Origin: Piliocolobus tephrosceles
Lineage: Eukaryota; Chordata; Mammalia; Primates; Cercopithecidae
Direction: 5' to 3'
Assembly (NCBI RefSeq): GCF_002776525.5
Contig: NC_045438.1
Coordinates: 143,508,095-143,572,094 of the forward strand
DNA length: 64,000 nucleotides
The position numbers and the translations under genes were made by a program. Of this stretch, positions 34,741 through 45,810 are shown piece after piece (the first letter of the stretch is position 1; every line of letters begins with the position of its first letter). Below the pieces are notes generated by a model. The model saw nothing but the letters and a program-made list of their open reading frames with translations. It ran no database searches and was not told the DNA's origin.

Positions 34741-34789
34741 AATGACACTCATTGCATAAAATTGGACTTCCCAGTTAACTTTTCCCAAC

Positions 34790-34975
34790 TGCCCATTTAC
34801 CAGCTATGTAACTTTGGACAAGTTACTTAACCCTTCGATGCTTTATTGCCTATAATATGAAAAGTGGGGATATAAATAGTACCTACGTCATAGTCTTGCT
34901 ATGAGGATTAAATAAGATAATATTTGTAAATCACCAAGAACAGTGCCTGGCACACCGTAAGTGCAACTGAGGTGT
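34790..34975 (+). repeat. MIR SINE
   Basis: 'agctatgtaactttggacaagttacttaaccc', 'tgctatgaggattaaataag', 'gaacagtgcctggcacaccgtaag'. Confidence 0.88.
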
Positions 34976-35494
34976 TTCTTAAAAAGAGTCATATACATCT
35001 TTAGACAGTGAGTCCCAAGAGGGATTTTAAAAAATCTTCCTGTTGCATCCTTTATAAATGCTACTTTATGAATAATGCATCAATCAATTAAGCAAATGTA
35101 CCAATAATTCAAAGCTACCTCGTATTTTCAAGATCAGGAGAAATGGTGGATAATAAATGAAATAGGTTTTCAAAGAAGTCAAGAGAAGACAGAAGCAGAA
35201 ACAAAGATCACAGTTTAAGTTGGTGGAGAAATGAGAGGTCATTCAATAAATAAAACTTGGATCATTTGTTAATCATTTGGAAATAAACTGAAGTGAGAAT
35301 CCACCCACAGCATAAACAAAAGTAATTCTACATGCAACTGGTAATCGAAAAAGAAAATCTTAAAAGAACTACAAGAAAACAAAACAATGTTTATCTGATT
35401 CTGAGCTAGAGTAGATATTTGCAAGCAAGGCACAGAGAGGAAGATTTATTGATGTGGAAAGACGTTCTCTATAAACTGAGAGCTGTACAGATGA
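34976..35494. other. Unique AT-rich sequence
   Basis: No supported feature. Confidence 0.45.
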
Positions 35495-35705
35495 GTCAGT
35501 AAAACTCCAGCCTCTGGAGGCAGACTGCCTAGGTCCATAGCCCACCTCTACCACTTAAAAACTTGGAACAGATTACTTAGCTTCTTTAGGACTCAGTTTC
35601 CTCATCTAGAAAATAGGGATTACCATAATACTTACAACTACCTAGTGTGTCATGAGGATTAAATGAAATGTTTGTATATCACACATGATATAGAATGATA
35701 CCTGA
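35495..35705 (+). repeat. MIR SINE
   Basis: 'cctctggaggcagactgcctaggtcc', 'cttggaacagattacttagcttctttaggactcagtttcctcatc' and 'catgaggattaaatgaaatg' match forward MIR. Confidence 0.85.
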
Positions 35706-35879
35706 CTGAACTTATTTTTATAAAATAAATTTATATAAAAATTATGTCAGCTCATCATATCTCAGAGGTAAGATGATAAGTATTTAAGTTTTTCTCCCTT
35801 TTAACAAAAGTCTAATGGTTCCACAATAAGCATACACTGTTTTTAAAATAAGGAAGAAGTTATTTTTAACCTAAAAAAT

Positions 35880-36180
35880 CACCTCAAAATCTCATTGTAG
35901 AACATTTGTAGTCATGCAAAAATATTTATGATCTATTATAAGAGACAAAGAGAGATTTATGAAATAGCATGTGCAGAATAATTTCAATTGTGTAAAAATA
36001 CTTATTTAATGTGCAGAGACACACAACCATGTGTGGAAAAAACAAAGAATCTACAATGCCAGCAGTAATTGTCTCTTAATGTTTCAGTTACATGTGATTT
36101 TTATTTTCTTCTTTGGGTCTTTTATATTTCCTAACATTTTCAATATGGATGTGATTAATTATAAAACCAGAGAAAAGTTG
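35880..36180 (+). repeat. L1M 3'-end fragment, sense
   Basis: 'aacaaagaatctacaatgccagcagtaattgtctc' and 'gtgatttttattttcttctttgggtcttttatatttcc...aacattttcaatatggatgtgatt' match L1M 3'UTR order, diverged. Confidence 0.6.
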
Positions 36181-36185
36181 TAATT

Positions 36186-36500
36186 TTTTTTATTTTATTT
36201 TTTTTATTTTGAGACGGAGTCTCACTCTGTCGCCCAGGCTGAAGTGCATTGGCTGCAATCTTGGCTCACTGCAACCTCCGTCTCCCAGGTTCAAGCAATT
36301 CTCCTGCCTCAGTCTCCCAAGTAGCTGGGATTACAGGCACCTGTCACCACACCTGGCTAATTTTTTTTTTTTGTATTTTTAGTAGCGACAAGGGTTCATC
36401 ATGTTGGCCAGGCTGGTTTCCAACTCCTGAACTCAAGTGATCGACCCACCTCAGCCTCCCAAAGTGCTGAGATTACAGGCGTGAGCCCCTGAACCAGGCC
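36186..36500 (-). mobile_element. AluS-type element
   Basis: T-rich tail, 'gagacggagtctcactctgtcgcccaggctg' to 'gcgtgagcccctgaaccaggc'. TGTAATTTTTT flanks both ends. Confidence 0.94.
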
Positions 36501-37480
36501 TGTAATTTTTTTTTTTTTCTTTTTTTGAAGGAGCAGCATGGACCTTAGATGGGGTAAGAGATAGGTTTTCAACTATAACAGAGGGGAAGAAAAGAAATTG
36601 CAGATTTAAAAGTGGAAGAGAAGAGAGTAAGAGAATCATGCTTGATGGTCTGTATTTTCTCTGAAATAGGAGGTGAGATAGCGAGAATGGTTTAAGCTTT
36701 GAAATAGTGGTGCGGAATGAAAAGGGGCTAATTAGAGATCTTTTTTAAAAAATTGTGAGCAGGGGTGAAGGGCCTACTGTGTTTTAAAATTAACTTAATA
36801 TTGTGTGAGCTGTGAGCCTTCTGTCCCCCAGGGCTCAGAAGCCCTGGTCTAGAAAATGGAGACAGATTAATCCAAGGCTGATGAGAGGTTACAAAGAAAA
36901 TACGCCACGCATAACAGAAGATCTGGAAGGTTCTAAGCCAAAATATTAACAGTGCTTATTTCTGGCTCTTCAGACTATGGTTGGATTTTAAACTTCCTTT
37001 TTAAATCTTACTTGCTTTATTTACAATGGACAGGTATTATAAATTGATAAATTTTGTGACAAAAATTTAAAATACAAACAATACAAGCAAACATATAGAA
37101 GAAGTAAACTCTCCTCCCAAAATATCTAATCCAGAGATAACGTCCTTGTTCACATTTTGGCCAACATCCTTTCCTCTAAGCACATCTACACATACTCAGT
37201 ATATATGTCATTACCTGTTCTACAAATCAGAATATAAACGTCCACAACTCTTAATTCTTTTACTATTTTCTCATGTCCATATATACCACATTAGGAAGAA
37301 TGCTCTGAGTGCTGCACAGCCACCAAAGTGTCTAAGAATCTCAAAGACTTTCTCGTTCTAGAGGGCATACATTTTATTATCAATGCTAGGACTCTTGGGA
37401 ATGAGAAAATGTTATTAATCCAATTTGTGCTGTTTATTTCTTTGACATGAGAAACCACTATTAAAGACTAGGGCCTAAGG
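36501..37480. other. No gene; 36890-37340 probably degraded L1
   Basis: 36930-37060 resembles sense L1M 3'UTR ('aatattaacagtgcttatttctggc'). 37080-37330 resembles the antisense counterpart. Both are too diverged to delimit. Confidence 0.4.
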
Positions 37481-37645
37481 CTGAGTGCAGTGGTTCACAC
37501 CTGTAATCCAGCACTTTGGGAGGCCGAGGCAAGAGGATCACTTGAGCTCAGGAGTTTGAGACCAGCCTGGGCAATATAGTGAGATCTTGTCTCTACAAAA
37601 ACTTAGCCAGGCATGAAAACAAAAAAACAAAACAAAACAAAAAAA
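37481..37645 (+). mobile_element. Alu left-monomer fragment (FLAM-like)
   Basis: 'ggctgagtgcagtggttcacacctgtaatccagc' to 'gtctctacaaaaacttagccaggcatg', followed by an A-rich (AAACA)n tail. No right arm. Confidence 0.88.
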
Positions 37646-38085
37646 TGAGAGATTGGACCTGCACAGTTCACCAGCTGTGATTCCTGTGTTGCAGTGGCAG
37701 TCACTGGTCACCAATCCTCACTTGCCCTGCTGTGTTTCTCAGCTTGGGCTACAAAGTTGGAGTTCTCCCTTCCCCAGTCAACATTCTGCCAAGGATGATA
37801 ATTGTGCCAGGGTGTCTGCATCTGAAGACAGTGACTAGTGATAAGAGAAAATACTCATGAATAGGGCCACTTGCTAAGTGCAAACCAGCCTGCCTCTGAG
37901 CATCCTCAGGTGCTTCTGTTGAGTCCAAGTTACCAATCTGCTCTCCAGGTAATTTTATTTAGGCCTCTGTATTAGAGTGCTTGGGCTGCCATAACAAAAC
38001 AGCCCAGTGGCTTCAACAACAGAAATTTATTTCATCACAATTCTTGGGGCCAGAAGTCCAAGATCATCAATGTTCCAGTGGTAAG

Positions 38086-38562
38086 GAGGAAGCATATCTT
38101 TCTTTCCCATCACTAGGTTCATGACTGAGGCTCCAATAACAAAGGACAGATAAACAAGAGAAAAGCAGACAAATTTAACGAAAGTAAGTTTAACGGGACA
38201 TGGGAGCCTTTAGAAATGAAGAGTCAAAGAAACAGAGAAGCTTGTGTATTTTTATGCTTAGGTTTGATGATGAGACAGCCATGCAGATGTATAATTGGAC
38301 AAAGGGATCATCTAATGGTCATAAACTGGGGCAATGTTTTGAGGACTGTTTGTTCAGATTCTTTGTGTCTTTGTGGCTTAAGAAATAAGGGCCTACCATT
38401 CCTCCAGGTATAGGAAAGGTACTTCTCAAATGAAAGCCTTGTGACCCGCTTCAGCAGAGAAGGATGAGGGAAAGGTGAGAGCGACCTTCTTGCTTCTGCT
38501 GTTTTCTCAAATGCCAAGGTACCATATTTTGAAGTAGCATGACCTGAATCCCTTCTCAGCTG
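38086..38562. mobile_element. Unidentified insertion of about 475 bp inside MLT1-like LTR
   Basis: The LTR consensus is continuous on either side, so this block arrived later. It reads 'aataacaaaggacagataaacaagagaaaagcagacaaattt...' and ends near 'ttctcagc'. It looks like an LTR-class repeat, but I cannot name it. Chance frames at 38200-38413 lie in it. Confidence 0.5.
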
Positions 38563-38741
38563 ATTTGGTTTCTGGTGAGAGCTCTCTTCCTGGCTTGCAG
38601 GAACCTGCCTTCTCTCTATGTCCTCACATGGTCTTTCTGTGGGGAATATACCTGGAGAGAGAGAGGGCTCTCCAGTGTCTCTTCTGTAAGGACACTAGTC
38701 TTAGATCAGGGCTCCACACTTATGACTTCATTTAACCTAAT

Positions 38742-39039
38742 TTTTTTTTTTTTTTCTTGAGACAGAGTTTCACTCTTGTTGCCCAGGCTGGAGTGCAAGG
38801 GCACGATCTCGGCTCACCGCAACCTCCGCCTCCCAGGTTCAAGTGATTCTCCTCTCCCAGCCTCCCGCTAGCTGGGATTACAGGCATGCACCACCATGCC
38901 TGACTAATTTTGTATTTTTAGTAGAGACAGGGTTTCTCCATGTTGGTCAGGCTGGTCTCGAACTCCCAACCTCAGGTGATCCGCCCACCTCAGCCTCCCA
39001 AAGTGCTGGGATTACAGGTGTGAGCCACTGCACCCAGCC
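38742..39039 (-). mobile_element. AluS-type element inserted in MLT1-like LTR
   Basis: T15 tail, 'gagacagagtttcactcttgttgcccaggctgg' to 'gagccactgcacccagcc'. Confidence 0.95.
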
Positions 39040-39143
39040 ATAACCTTGATTATTAATACTTCCTTACTCCAAATACAGTCACACTGGGGATTAGGACTTC
39101 TATATATGAATTTCAGGGAGACACACACATTCAGTGCATAACA

Positions 39144-41061
39144 GGTTCTCACTGTGCTGCCCACTAATTCTATGCCCAGCGCTTTCGCCTACTGTATTAT
39201 CACATTAACTATATGGCTACTACTTATTTACATATGTATGTCTGTCTGTCTAGATTTAAAAAAGACTTTTGTAAAGCAGACAGTATACATCGTTTCTCTC
39301 TGTCTAGTGGTGTGCTGGAGTCAGCACATAACCTGCTTATGAGAGCCAGTTGTTAGTTTCAGAAATGTTGTGAGCTGTTTGTTAAAACAGCCATGATTTA
39401 AAATTAAACGATATAAGTGTGCAATTAAATAAATTACATTTAAAACAATGCTAATAAATACTCAGTACTCATCAGCTCCTCATTACTACATTTTGTTGTT
39501 ATCTGTGCACTGGAGGTTATTTACATCGATTGTATCTGGTTGGTGGAAATGGTGTGCTACTGTGCATCTCTTCCCAACTTTGCTTCGATGATGTCACGTA
39601 TAGTAGCTTGAAATTAGTCATGGTGGGAGTGTTAGCACTATGAAAATCCATAAGCACTGCAGATCAGCTCCTCTTCCTCAGAGCTAGTTATTTAGTTTTT
39701 ACCAGCATACTACCCACAGTCTATATCCCCAGCAGCCGCATGACAGGATGGCCAGTAAATGCAGGCTGACTGGCTGGATGAATGGATGGATGATAGGAAA
39801 GGATAATAGAAAGAGAGCAGTACAGTTTAGGAGACAGGAATAACAGTTGGCAGAGGATGTTGGCTAGGTGGGGCATTTACTATTCTGCCCTTTACCTTGC
39901 AGCCTGCCCAGCCAACAACCTCAGTTGTTCTATTTCCTTCTTTTGTGGGTTTCTCATGTTGTGTTCTTACACATTGTGCAAAAGAGTGCAATATAGTACA
40001 GAAAAAATGGGGTCATCCTATGTTGCTTCATCGCATTTCAAAAGTATAAGTTTTACATTCTGGTTCATTCCACTGGAGACAGTGGTGTGGCAATGTCCAC
40101 AGCAGAATACAGGAAGCCCCACATTTACCATTCACTACATATTTACGACTACTGTGGATCCAGCGGAAGGTAAGCAGGGTGGGGTCCTGTTGTGGCAAGG
40201 TAGTCTTTACCACAAGTTCCGTTCTCATATGCCCTCATCCCAGTGTGTAGAAAGAAAGGGGAACTAAATATTGCTGCCAAAGCTGATTATTCTGTGAATT
40301 AGGGACCAGTGAAAAAATCCTACCCAGAAAATGCCAGAAGCAAGGTCTGGATTTCTTTTTCTTACCAAACCTTTATAAACTCCGCTCCCACCAACCATGC
40401 ATGACATTTCCCTTGTACCAGTTTTTAATGTTCCTATGAAGTGTCTTACACAGTTTTCTTTTAGCGCAAGAAAACAGGAGAGAAACTAGGAAAAAGAACT
40501 AGAGTAGCAGAAGCCTGGGGCAAAGGAACTGGAAAGAAAGTGGTGGAGAAACATTTATGTTATAAACACAGTTGCTTCGGAATTCTCTTTAAGCTGCTTT
40601 CAAAGGGATCCTTTTACGGAAGCCTTATCTTTGTCAATAAAACTTGAAGACGCCCTATTCCATTAGTTGGCAGACAACACCGTGTAAAGACAGAGATTCA
40701 ACTGCAAAACTCATGGATGAGCTGATTAATTTACGTGAGAAAATGTCTATTTGCCCCTCTCTTACCAAAGCCTGGGGGCTGCAACACTTAGAAGACAACA
40801 CAAGTTACCCTGAGCATAAAAACCATAATCAGTCTCTATGTGATGGTGGTTCCTCTGCTTAATATTGGGAGGTAGAACAAAGGTCACTGTAGGGCAAAGG
40901 AGTGTTCCAATCACCCTGACACCTGTGATCTGGTGACCACTCACTACTCTCTCAGGTGTCATTCTACCACTTCCATGTTGATATGAACTTCTAAAGTCTC
41001 TGATCGCTCTTGCCTAGAGAACTACTGGAAATCAATAAAGTCATTCATTTTAAAAATGTTG
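39144..41061. other. No supported gene; 39340-39700 may be an unassigned repeat
   Basis: 39340-39700 ('ttgtgagctgtttgttaaaacagccatg', 'gtgcactggaggttatttacatcgattgtatctggttggtgg') has the feel of a mammalian MER element. 39700-41061 appears unique. A 136-codon frame at 39857-40267 shows no recognisable domain. Confidence 0.35.
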
Positions 41062-41355
41062 GCCGGGCGCGGTGGCTCACGGCTGTAATCCCAGCACTCT
41101 GGGAGGCCGAGGCGGGCGGATCACGAGGTCAGTAGATGGAGACCATCCTGGCTAACACGGTGAAACCCCATCTCTACTAAAAATACAAAAAATTAGCCGG
41201 GCGTGGTGGCGGGCACCTGTAGTCCCAGCTACTCGGGAGGCTGAGGCAGGAGAATGGCGTGAACCTGGGAGGCGGAGCTTGCAGTGAGCCAAGATAGCGC
41301 CACTGCACTCCAGCCCGGGCTATGAGCGAGACTGTCTCAAAAAAAAATAAAAAAG
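41062..41355 (+). mobile_element. AluY-like element
   Basis: 'ggccgggcgcggtggctcacg' to 'gcgagactgtctcaaaaaaaaataaaaaag'. Low divergence; 'gagaatggcgtgaac' and 'gcggagcttgcagtgag' indicate AluY. I see no clear target-site duplication. Confidence 0.95.
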
Positions 41356-43602
41356 TCTCTGGGACATTGATTCCCATTGGACCTCATGCAAAGGTCTTGG
41401 TTGACCTTTGTCTTCCAGGATGTCACAGTCCAGCAGGGCATGTTGTCTTCAAAACTGACACACAAGACCTAGATCCTGTGGCTGCAAGTCTAATGCCTGG
41501 ACTGTGTTCTATGGGACTGCAGAGGTCAGCACAGAAAATAAAAGATTTGAGAAATCAGCACTAACGCAGCAAACCCTATGCACCCAACACCATCCACCTC
41601 GCCTGTTAGATAAGTGCACTTTAGGGCTTGTTGAAATGAATATATTTTCCTTTTGTTTAGGTGGAACAGTTCAGTCATCCCTGTAAGAAATTTCTGGCAT
41701 GGGTTTCCACAGGTTTGACTCACTGGCTCTTCGAAAGTGTTTTGGCTTGCTCTGGTGACTCTGCCACGTTTCATGTCCCCTACTGACCATTCGCCTAGAT
41801 TCTTTGTCCTTAATCTCTACATCAGTAAAGTGAGGAAAGACACAATGAACTCCCTTTTACTTCGTAAGGAAAATAGAAGGAAAAGCCACACATACTGCCA
41901 AGTGTCTTAGGGAAAATGTGCCTTTATTGACATTAATATTATCATAAAGTAAGCCATGAGATTCCAGGATTGTGCAAGAGTGAATGCAGAACCCAAATTT
42001 TTCCCAGGATGAAGAAAAGATTGTTGAATAGGAGGGAGGGAGGGAGGAAGAAAAAAAGAAAAAAAAGAAAGAATCTTGTATTTAAGACAAGCATTGCCAA
42101 CTTTCTGCCTTCACAGAGTAATCTGGCCCAAACAAGTACTTGACAGGATTATTATTATCAGATAATATTATATTTTATAATATATATTTTATTATCAGAT
42201 AATACCTATAATCAACAATACCTTATTACTTTTGCTTAAAGTTTTAATTAGATACCATCCAAAGAAAGAAATGCTACTAGGTGCTCTTCCAGGAACACTG
42301 GATACTCAGCACCCTGGTTCATAGTAGCACCAGGTATTTTTACTACCCTGTAAATAGCAACAACTGAACTACACAGATGCAACAGGCAGCTGGTTGCATT
42401 TGCAATGTTTTTGACATTAGGTCATCTCTAGGATGAGCAGTGAATATAGTGAGAGAGTGGAGCCACCCCTTCCCCGCTCTGCTTCCTCCACCTCACTCAC
42501 AATACTTAACAACTCTCCTATTTGGTACCTTGTTAAAACTTTGGATGAAATCTCATAAGAAAATAATTCACCCAGAATTCTAACATTTCTCCAGGGGCTG
42601 CCCCTTCCAGGGGGTGGGCTGTGGCACCGAGGGGCCTTCCCTGAGGGACAAGGAGCTAGGCCCTGGTGAACTCTTGCTAACCAGCTTCGGATCTCTGAGG
42701 GGCTGCTTCTTCACCTCAGGGTGGCTAGTGAGCCCTTCGCCACATCACCACCACGGGTTTCCATATTAGAAGATGGGAATCTAATATTTATACTGTTTTT
42801 GGCACTTGCCAAGTCCCCACTGGAAAAAGCACACTGGCATACCTTTATTTACTCCTGCCCATTTTCTCTAAAGTTGCTTAGAGCCCCCAGAAAGCTGGCC
42901 CAACCTACCTATTTCACAAAACCTGACCCTAAAGCCCTGGAAAGCCCTGAGACCCTTCATATGTGGAGATGGGGGGCAATCTAATGACTCTACTGTTGAT
43001 TTTGCAAGGATTCGGGTTTATAACCGTTGGTAAGGTGAGAAGTCTCTAAAATCTGCTGTAAAAACACCTCTTAAAGGCTTCAACCTCGTGATACTTTCAT
43101 GAGGTTTGAGTTCTGGGTTTTGCTTCTTGTTTTTTATAGAGCTAGCGGCTTTCTGCTCCCCTCCCTCTTGAAACTATGGTGCTTCTATCTTCTTGCTTTC
43201 TCCTCCTCTGGCCCCGCGTGTTCTTTGGTCTACACCCTTGTTTGTAAGTTTTGGTTCACTGCCTCCGGCACTGTTTGTGGTCTCAGAGAGGATGGGTGGC
43301 GCTTTTCAAATTGTTGTCACACCAGATATGGTTCTAAGAAAAGGGGGAAAAAAAGGTATTATTTTGAAGAGTTAAGGAGGAGAGCATGACATGGATGTAC
43401 AGAGATTAAATGAGCCCTGGATTGTTTTTGACACCTCTCTGCTGAAGAGAAGTCAGGGAATAGGGACAAGAGGGAGAAGGATGGAGAGAGCAGGAAAAGG
43501 GGCCGGGGTCAGCGCCAGCGCCTCAGAAGCTTGACCAATTGGTCATAACAAAGTTTCCCTGTGGTCAACCTGAACTGACATTTAAAAGGCAAAAAAATGT
43601 TT
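41356..43602. other. Unique sequence; GA-rich tract and AT-rich hairpin
   Basis: GGGA/GA-rich tract at 42030-42072. AT-rich inverted/direct repeats at 42150-42205. 42590-43400 is moderately GC-rich, with open frames (42721-42984, 43099-43389) that lack recognisable domains. Confidence 0.45.
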
Positions 43603-43616
43603 GAAATAGCAGAGTG

Positions 43617-43916
43617 GCTGGGCGTGGTGGCTCGCGCCTGTAATCTCAGCACTTTGGGAGGCCGAGGTGGGCGGATCACCTGAGGTCGGGAGTTTGAGAC
43701 CAGCCTGACCAACATGTAGAAATCCCGTCTCTACTAAAAATACAAAATTAGCTGGACATGGTGGCTCATGCCGGTAATCCCAGCTACTCCGAAGGCTGAG
43801 GCAGGAGAATCTCTTGAACCCAGGAGGCGGAGGTTGCGGTGAGCCAAGATTGTGCCATTGCACTCCAGCCTGGGCAACAAGAGCAAAACTCCATCTCAAA
43901 AAAAAAGAAGGAGAAA
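43617..43916 (+). mobile_element. AluS-type element with 14-bp target-site duplication
   Basis: 'gctgggcgtggtggctcgcgcctgtaatctc' to 'ccatctcaaaaaaaaagaaggagaaa'. GAAATAGCAGAGTG at 43603-43616 and 43917-43930. Confidence 0.96.
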
Positions 43917-44040
43917 GAAATAGCAGAGTGATTAATAACTAACAACTCCCATGAGCAATCATCTGAGACAGACACAGAGCAGTGAAGGAGAGGAATCTGG
44001 GCTCATCATCTTAATGCTCAGAGGTTCTCTTCATAGTCAG

Positions 44041-44571
44041 CTATTCTGGGAATTGCATCTGTTTTGAGGCCCAGTGAGGGGATAGTTCATGAGTGCAGGA
44101 AGTCTTTGGATGAGATTAATACACAGATGGGGATCTCTATTGGGAGAACTGTTTGGTTATCAACATCGACGAGTCAAAGTTCTCCTGGCTTTAAGTCTGC
44201 TATTGGGACTATATAAGAATTGAAGCCTAATTCTTCACAGTCTGTATATTCATTGCTTCAATATCATTGGTGGCCAATTGCTTTGACAGTGAGAGAAGGG
44301 TTGTTAACCTCATCTGTTATGTACAGAACATATAAGGATAGGAGGGCAATTAAAATTAAGATAATGGCAGGTAAAATAGTTCAGACAGTCTCAATTTCTT
44401 GGGTATCTATGATGCTAGTATGAGTTAATTTTGTTGTGAGTGTTAGGAAAATAATGTATAGGACCAGGGAACTAATTAGGAAAATAATTATAAGAGCGTG
44501 GTCATGGAAAGTGAGTTCTTCTATAATAGGGGATATAGTATTTGAAGGCCTAATTGAACTAGATGAGTCAT
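44041..44571 (-). pseudogene. MT-CO2: NUMT: MT-CO2 (cytochrome c oxidase subunit II) fragment, about codons 1-177
   Basis: Read on the minus strand from an ATG at 44571-44569, this is COX2. Recognisable are IIEEL-FHDHALIIIFL, the membrane segment LVLYIIFLTLTTKLTHT, ...GHQWYW, VDVDNQ and SKDFLHSW, ending at GLKTDAIP. In the live enzyme COX2 carries the CuA site and takes electrons from cytochrome c. This copy stops before most CuA ligands. It reads through TGA as Trp (for example the TGA complementary to 44381-44383 after QEIETV), so it uses the mitochondrial code and cannot be translated in the nucleus. A 1-bp deletion falls near codon 11. The protein differs from the human COX2 I know in an older-looking way (ELGFNSYIVPIADLKPGEL). 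The right-hand (44041) end breaks off inside CO2. Confidence 0.95.
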
Positions 44572-44621
44572 TAAGACATGCGAGATTTAACTTATAAATT
44601 AAAAGTTGAGGCAATACCTCA
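44572..44621 (-). pseudogene. MT-TD: NUMT: decayed mitochondrial tRNA-Asp
   Basis: Directly upstream of the CO2 start, as in mammalian mtDNA. Both ends of the tRNA are present (GAGGTATT at the 5' side, CTTA at the 3' side) but about 19 internal nucleotides, including the GTC anticodon region, are missing. The NUMT ends at the tRNA 5' boundary and passes into a T/CT-rich tract. Confidence 0.75.
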
Positions 44622-44752
44622 TTTTTTTTCTTTTTTCTTTCTTTCCTTCTCTTCCTTCACTGCTGCTTTCCTTCCCCTTCCCCTACTCCTTTCCTTCCCC
44701 TCCCCTTCCCCCTACTTTTTCCCTTCTCCTCCCCCTCCTTCTTTATTTGAAG
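44622..44752. repeat. CT-rich pyrimidine tract
   Basis: (TTTC)n/(CCTT)n/(CCCCTT)-type low complexity adjoining the NUMT. Confidence 0.9.
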
Positions 44753-45810
44753 GAGAAGAAAAGGTAGAGCCCATTTTTGAAGATCAAGGCTGCTGATTAA
44801 ACTGTAACGAATCAGAGGAGAATTGCACCATCTTCTTTCTCCACCAGTCCCAGGTCAGGAAAACATAGGACTTTTTTCCCTCCTGAGCAGGACTATTCCA
44901 TAATTCAGTCCACAGGACACATTTTCTTTTCTTTTATTCTGGGGCTTTGTTTTCACTGTTCCATTCTTTATTGTAATTTATTAATACATTTCAGATATTA
45001 AACTAAGTAAGATGCATTCAGGGTTGAGCCTGCCAGTACAGAAAAGAGGAATGGTGATTTTTTACTCTATAATTCTTCATTTCCTCCATCCAAATTGACC
45101 CAAATGCATGTAGTTCTTCCTGGATGCCTGACAGCAGAGTTGGAGCTCATCTAAGGTGAACCCAAAACCCGAGATGGAGAGTTTAGGTGTGTTTCAGCCT
45201 TATCTGGGCTTACGTCTGTCCTGTAGCATTGATAGGCACCCAGAGCCGAATTTGTGGGAGGGAAGGCTGAAGTTTTAAATCAAGGAGTGTCTCTGGATAT
45301 CCTCCCACGGAATCTTTAAAAAAAAACAGACACAATCTGGAAGTATTTTCCTTCCAAAAGAAGAATATTCTGCTCCTCCTCCACGTTTTCTCTTTCTTCC
45401 TCCTTTTTTCTTTCTTCTTTCTTTCCGTCACATAGTCTTCAAAAGATCTCTTTCTCCAAATTGTTTCTCTGTCTTCTGTGTAGTCAGAGGTCACTGAAAC
45501 ACATATACTGAAGAGAAGCCACACCAGGAAGAATTTTCAAAAACACTCGGCCAAAATCAACTTAACAAGTCCTGAATTCTAAATCCTTATTTTATTCTTT
45601 CTTTGAGGACAAGAAATTCGGAGGCCAAAAAGAAACAGGTCAGGAGAGACTGGGTTACAGCCCACAAAGCTAGTATGTGCAAAGGGATGGCACTGCGAGG
45701 CCTACTTCCTGCAGGGAAGTAGCCTCCTGAGTAGCTGGGATTACAGGATAATAGGTTTCCAATATGTGAGGGTATGTACTTTTTCAGAATCTACTTTGGA
45801 CTTTAAAAGT
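44753..45810. other. Unique sequence with a CT-rich tract and an Alu scrap
   Basis: CT-rich at 45370-45430. 45721-45748 is a 27-bp isolated reverse Alu piece ('agcctcctgagtagctgggattacagg' type). No gene recognised. Confidence 0.5.

Larger units (their letters stand above)
37968..39143 (-). mobile_element. MLT1-like MaLR LTR, reverse, with two nested insertions
   Basis: 'tattagagtgcttgggctgccataacaaaac...aacaacagaaatttatttcatcacaattcttggggccagaagtccaag' (37968-38085), 'ggtttctggtgagagctctcttcctggcttgcag...tcctcacatggtc' (38563-38741) and 'ccaaatacagtcacactggggattaggacttc...cagtgcataaca' (39040-39143) are three consecutive parts of one reverse LTR. Interrupted by about 475 bp of other sequence and by an Alu. 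Confidence 0.8.

Noticed and set aside
39857..40267. 136-codon plus-strand frame
   Set aside because: No domain, no supporting promoter or splice context; length not unusual for chance in 64 kb.
44381..44614. 77-codon minus-strand frame as a nuclear gene
   Set aside because: It is the NUMT: COX2 read until a TGA that means Trp only in mitochondria. It also starts upstream of the true CO2 ATG because of a frameshift.
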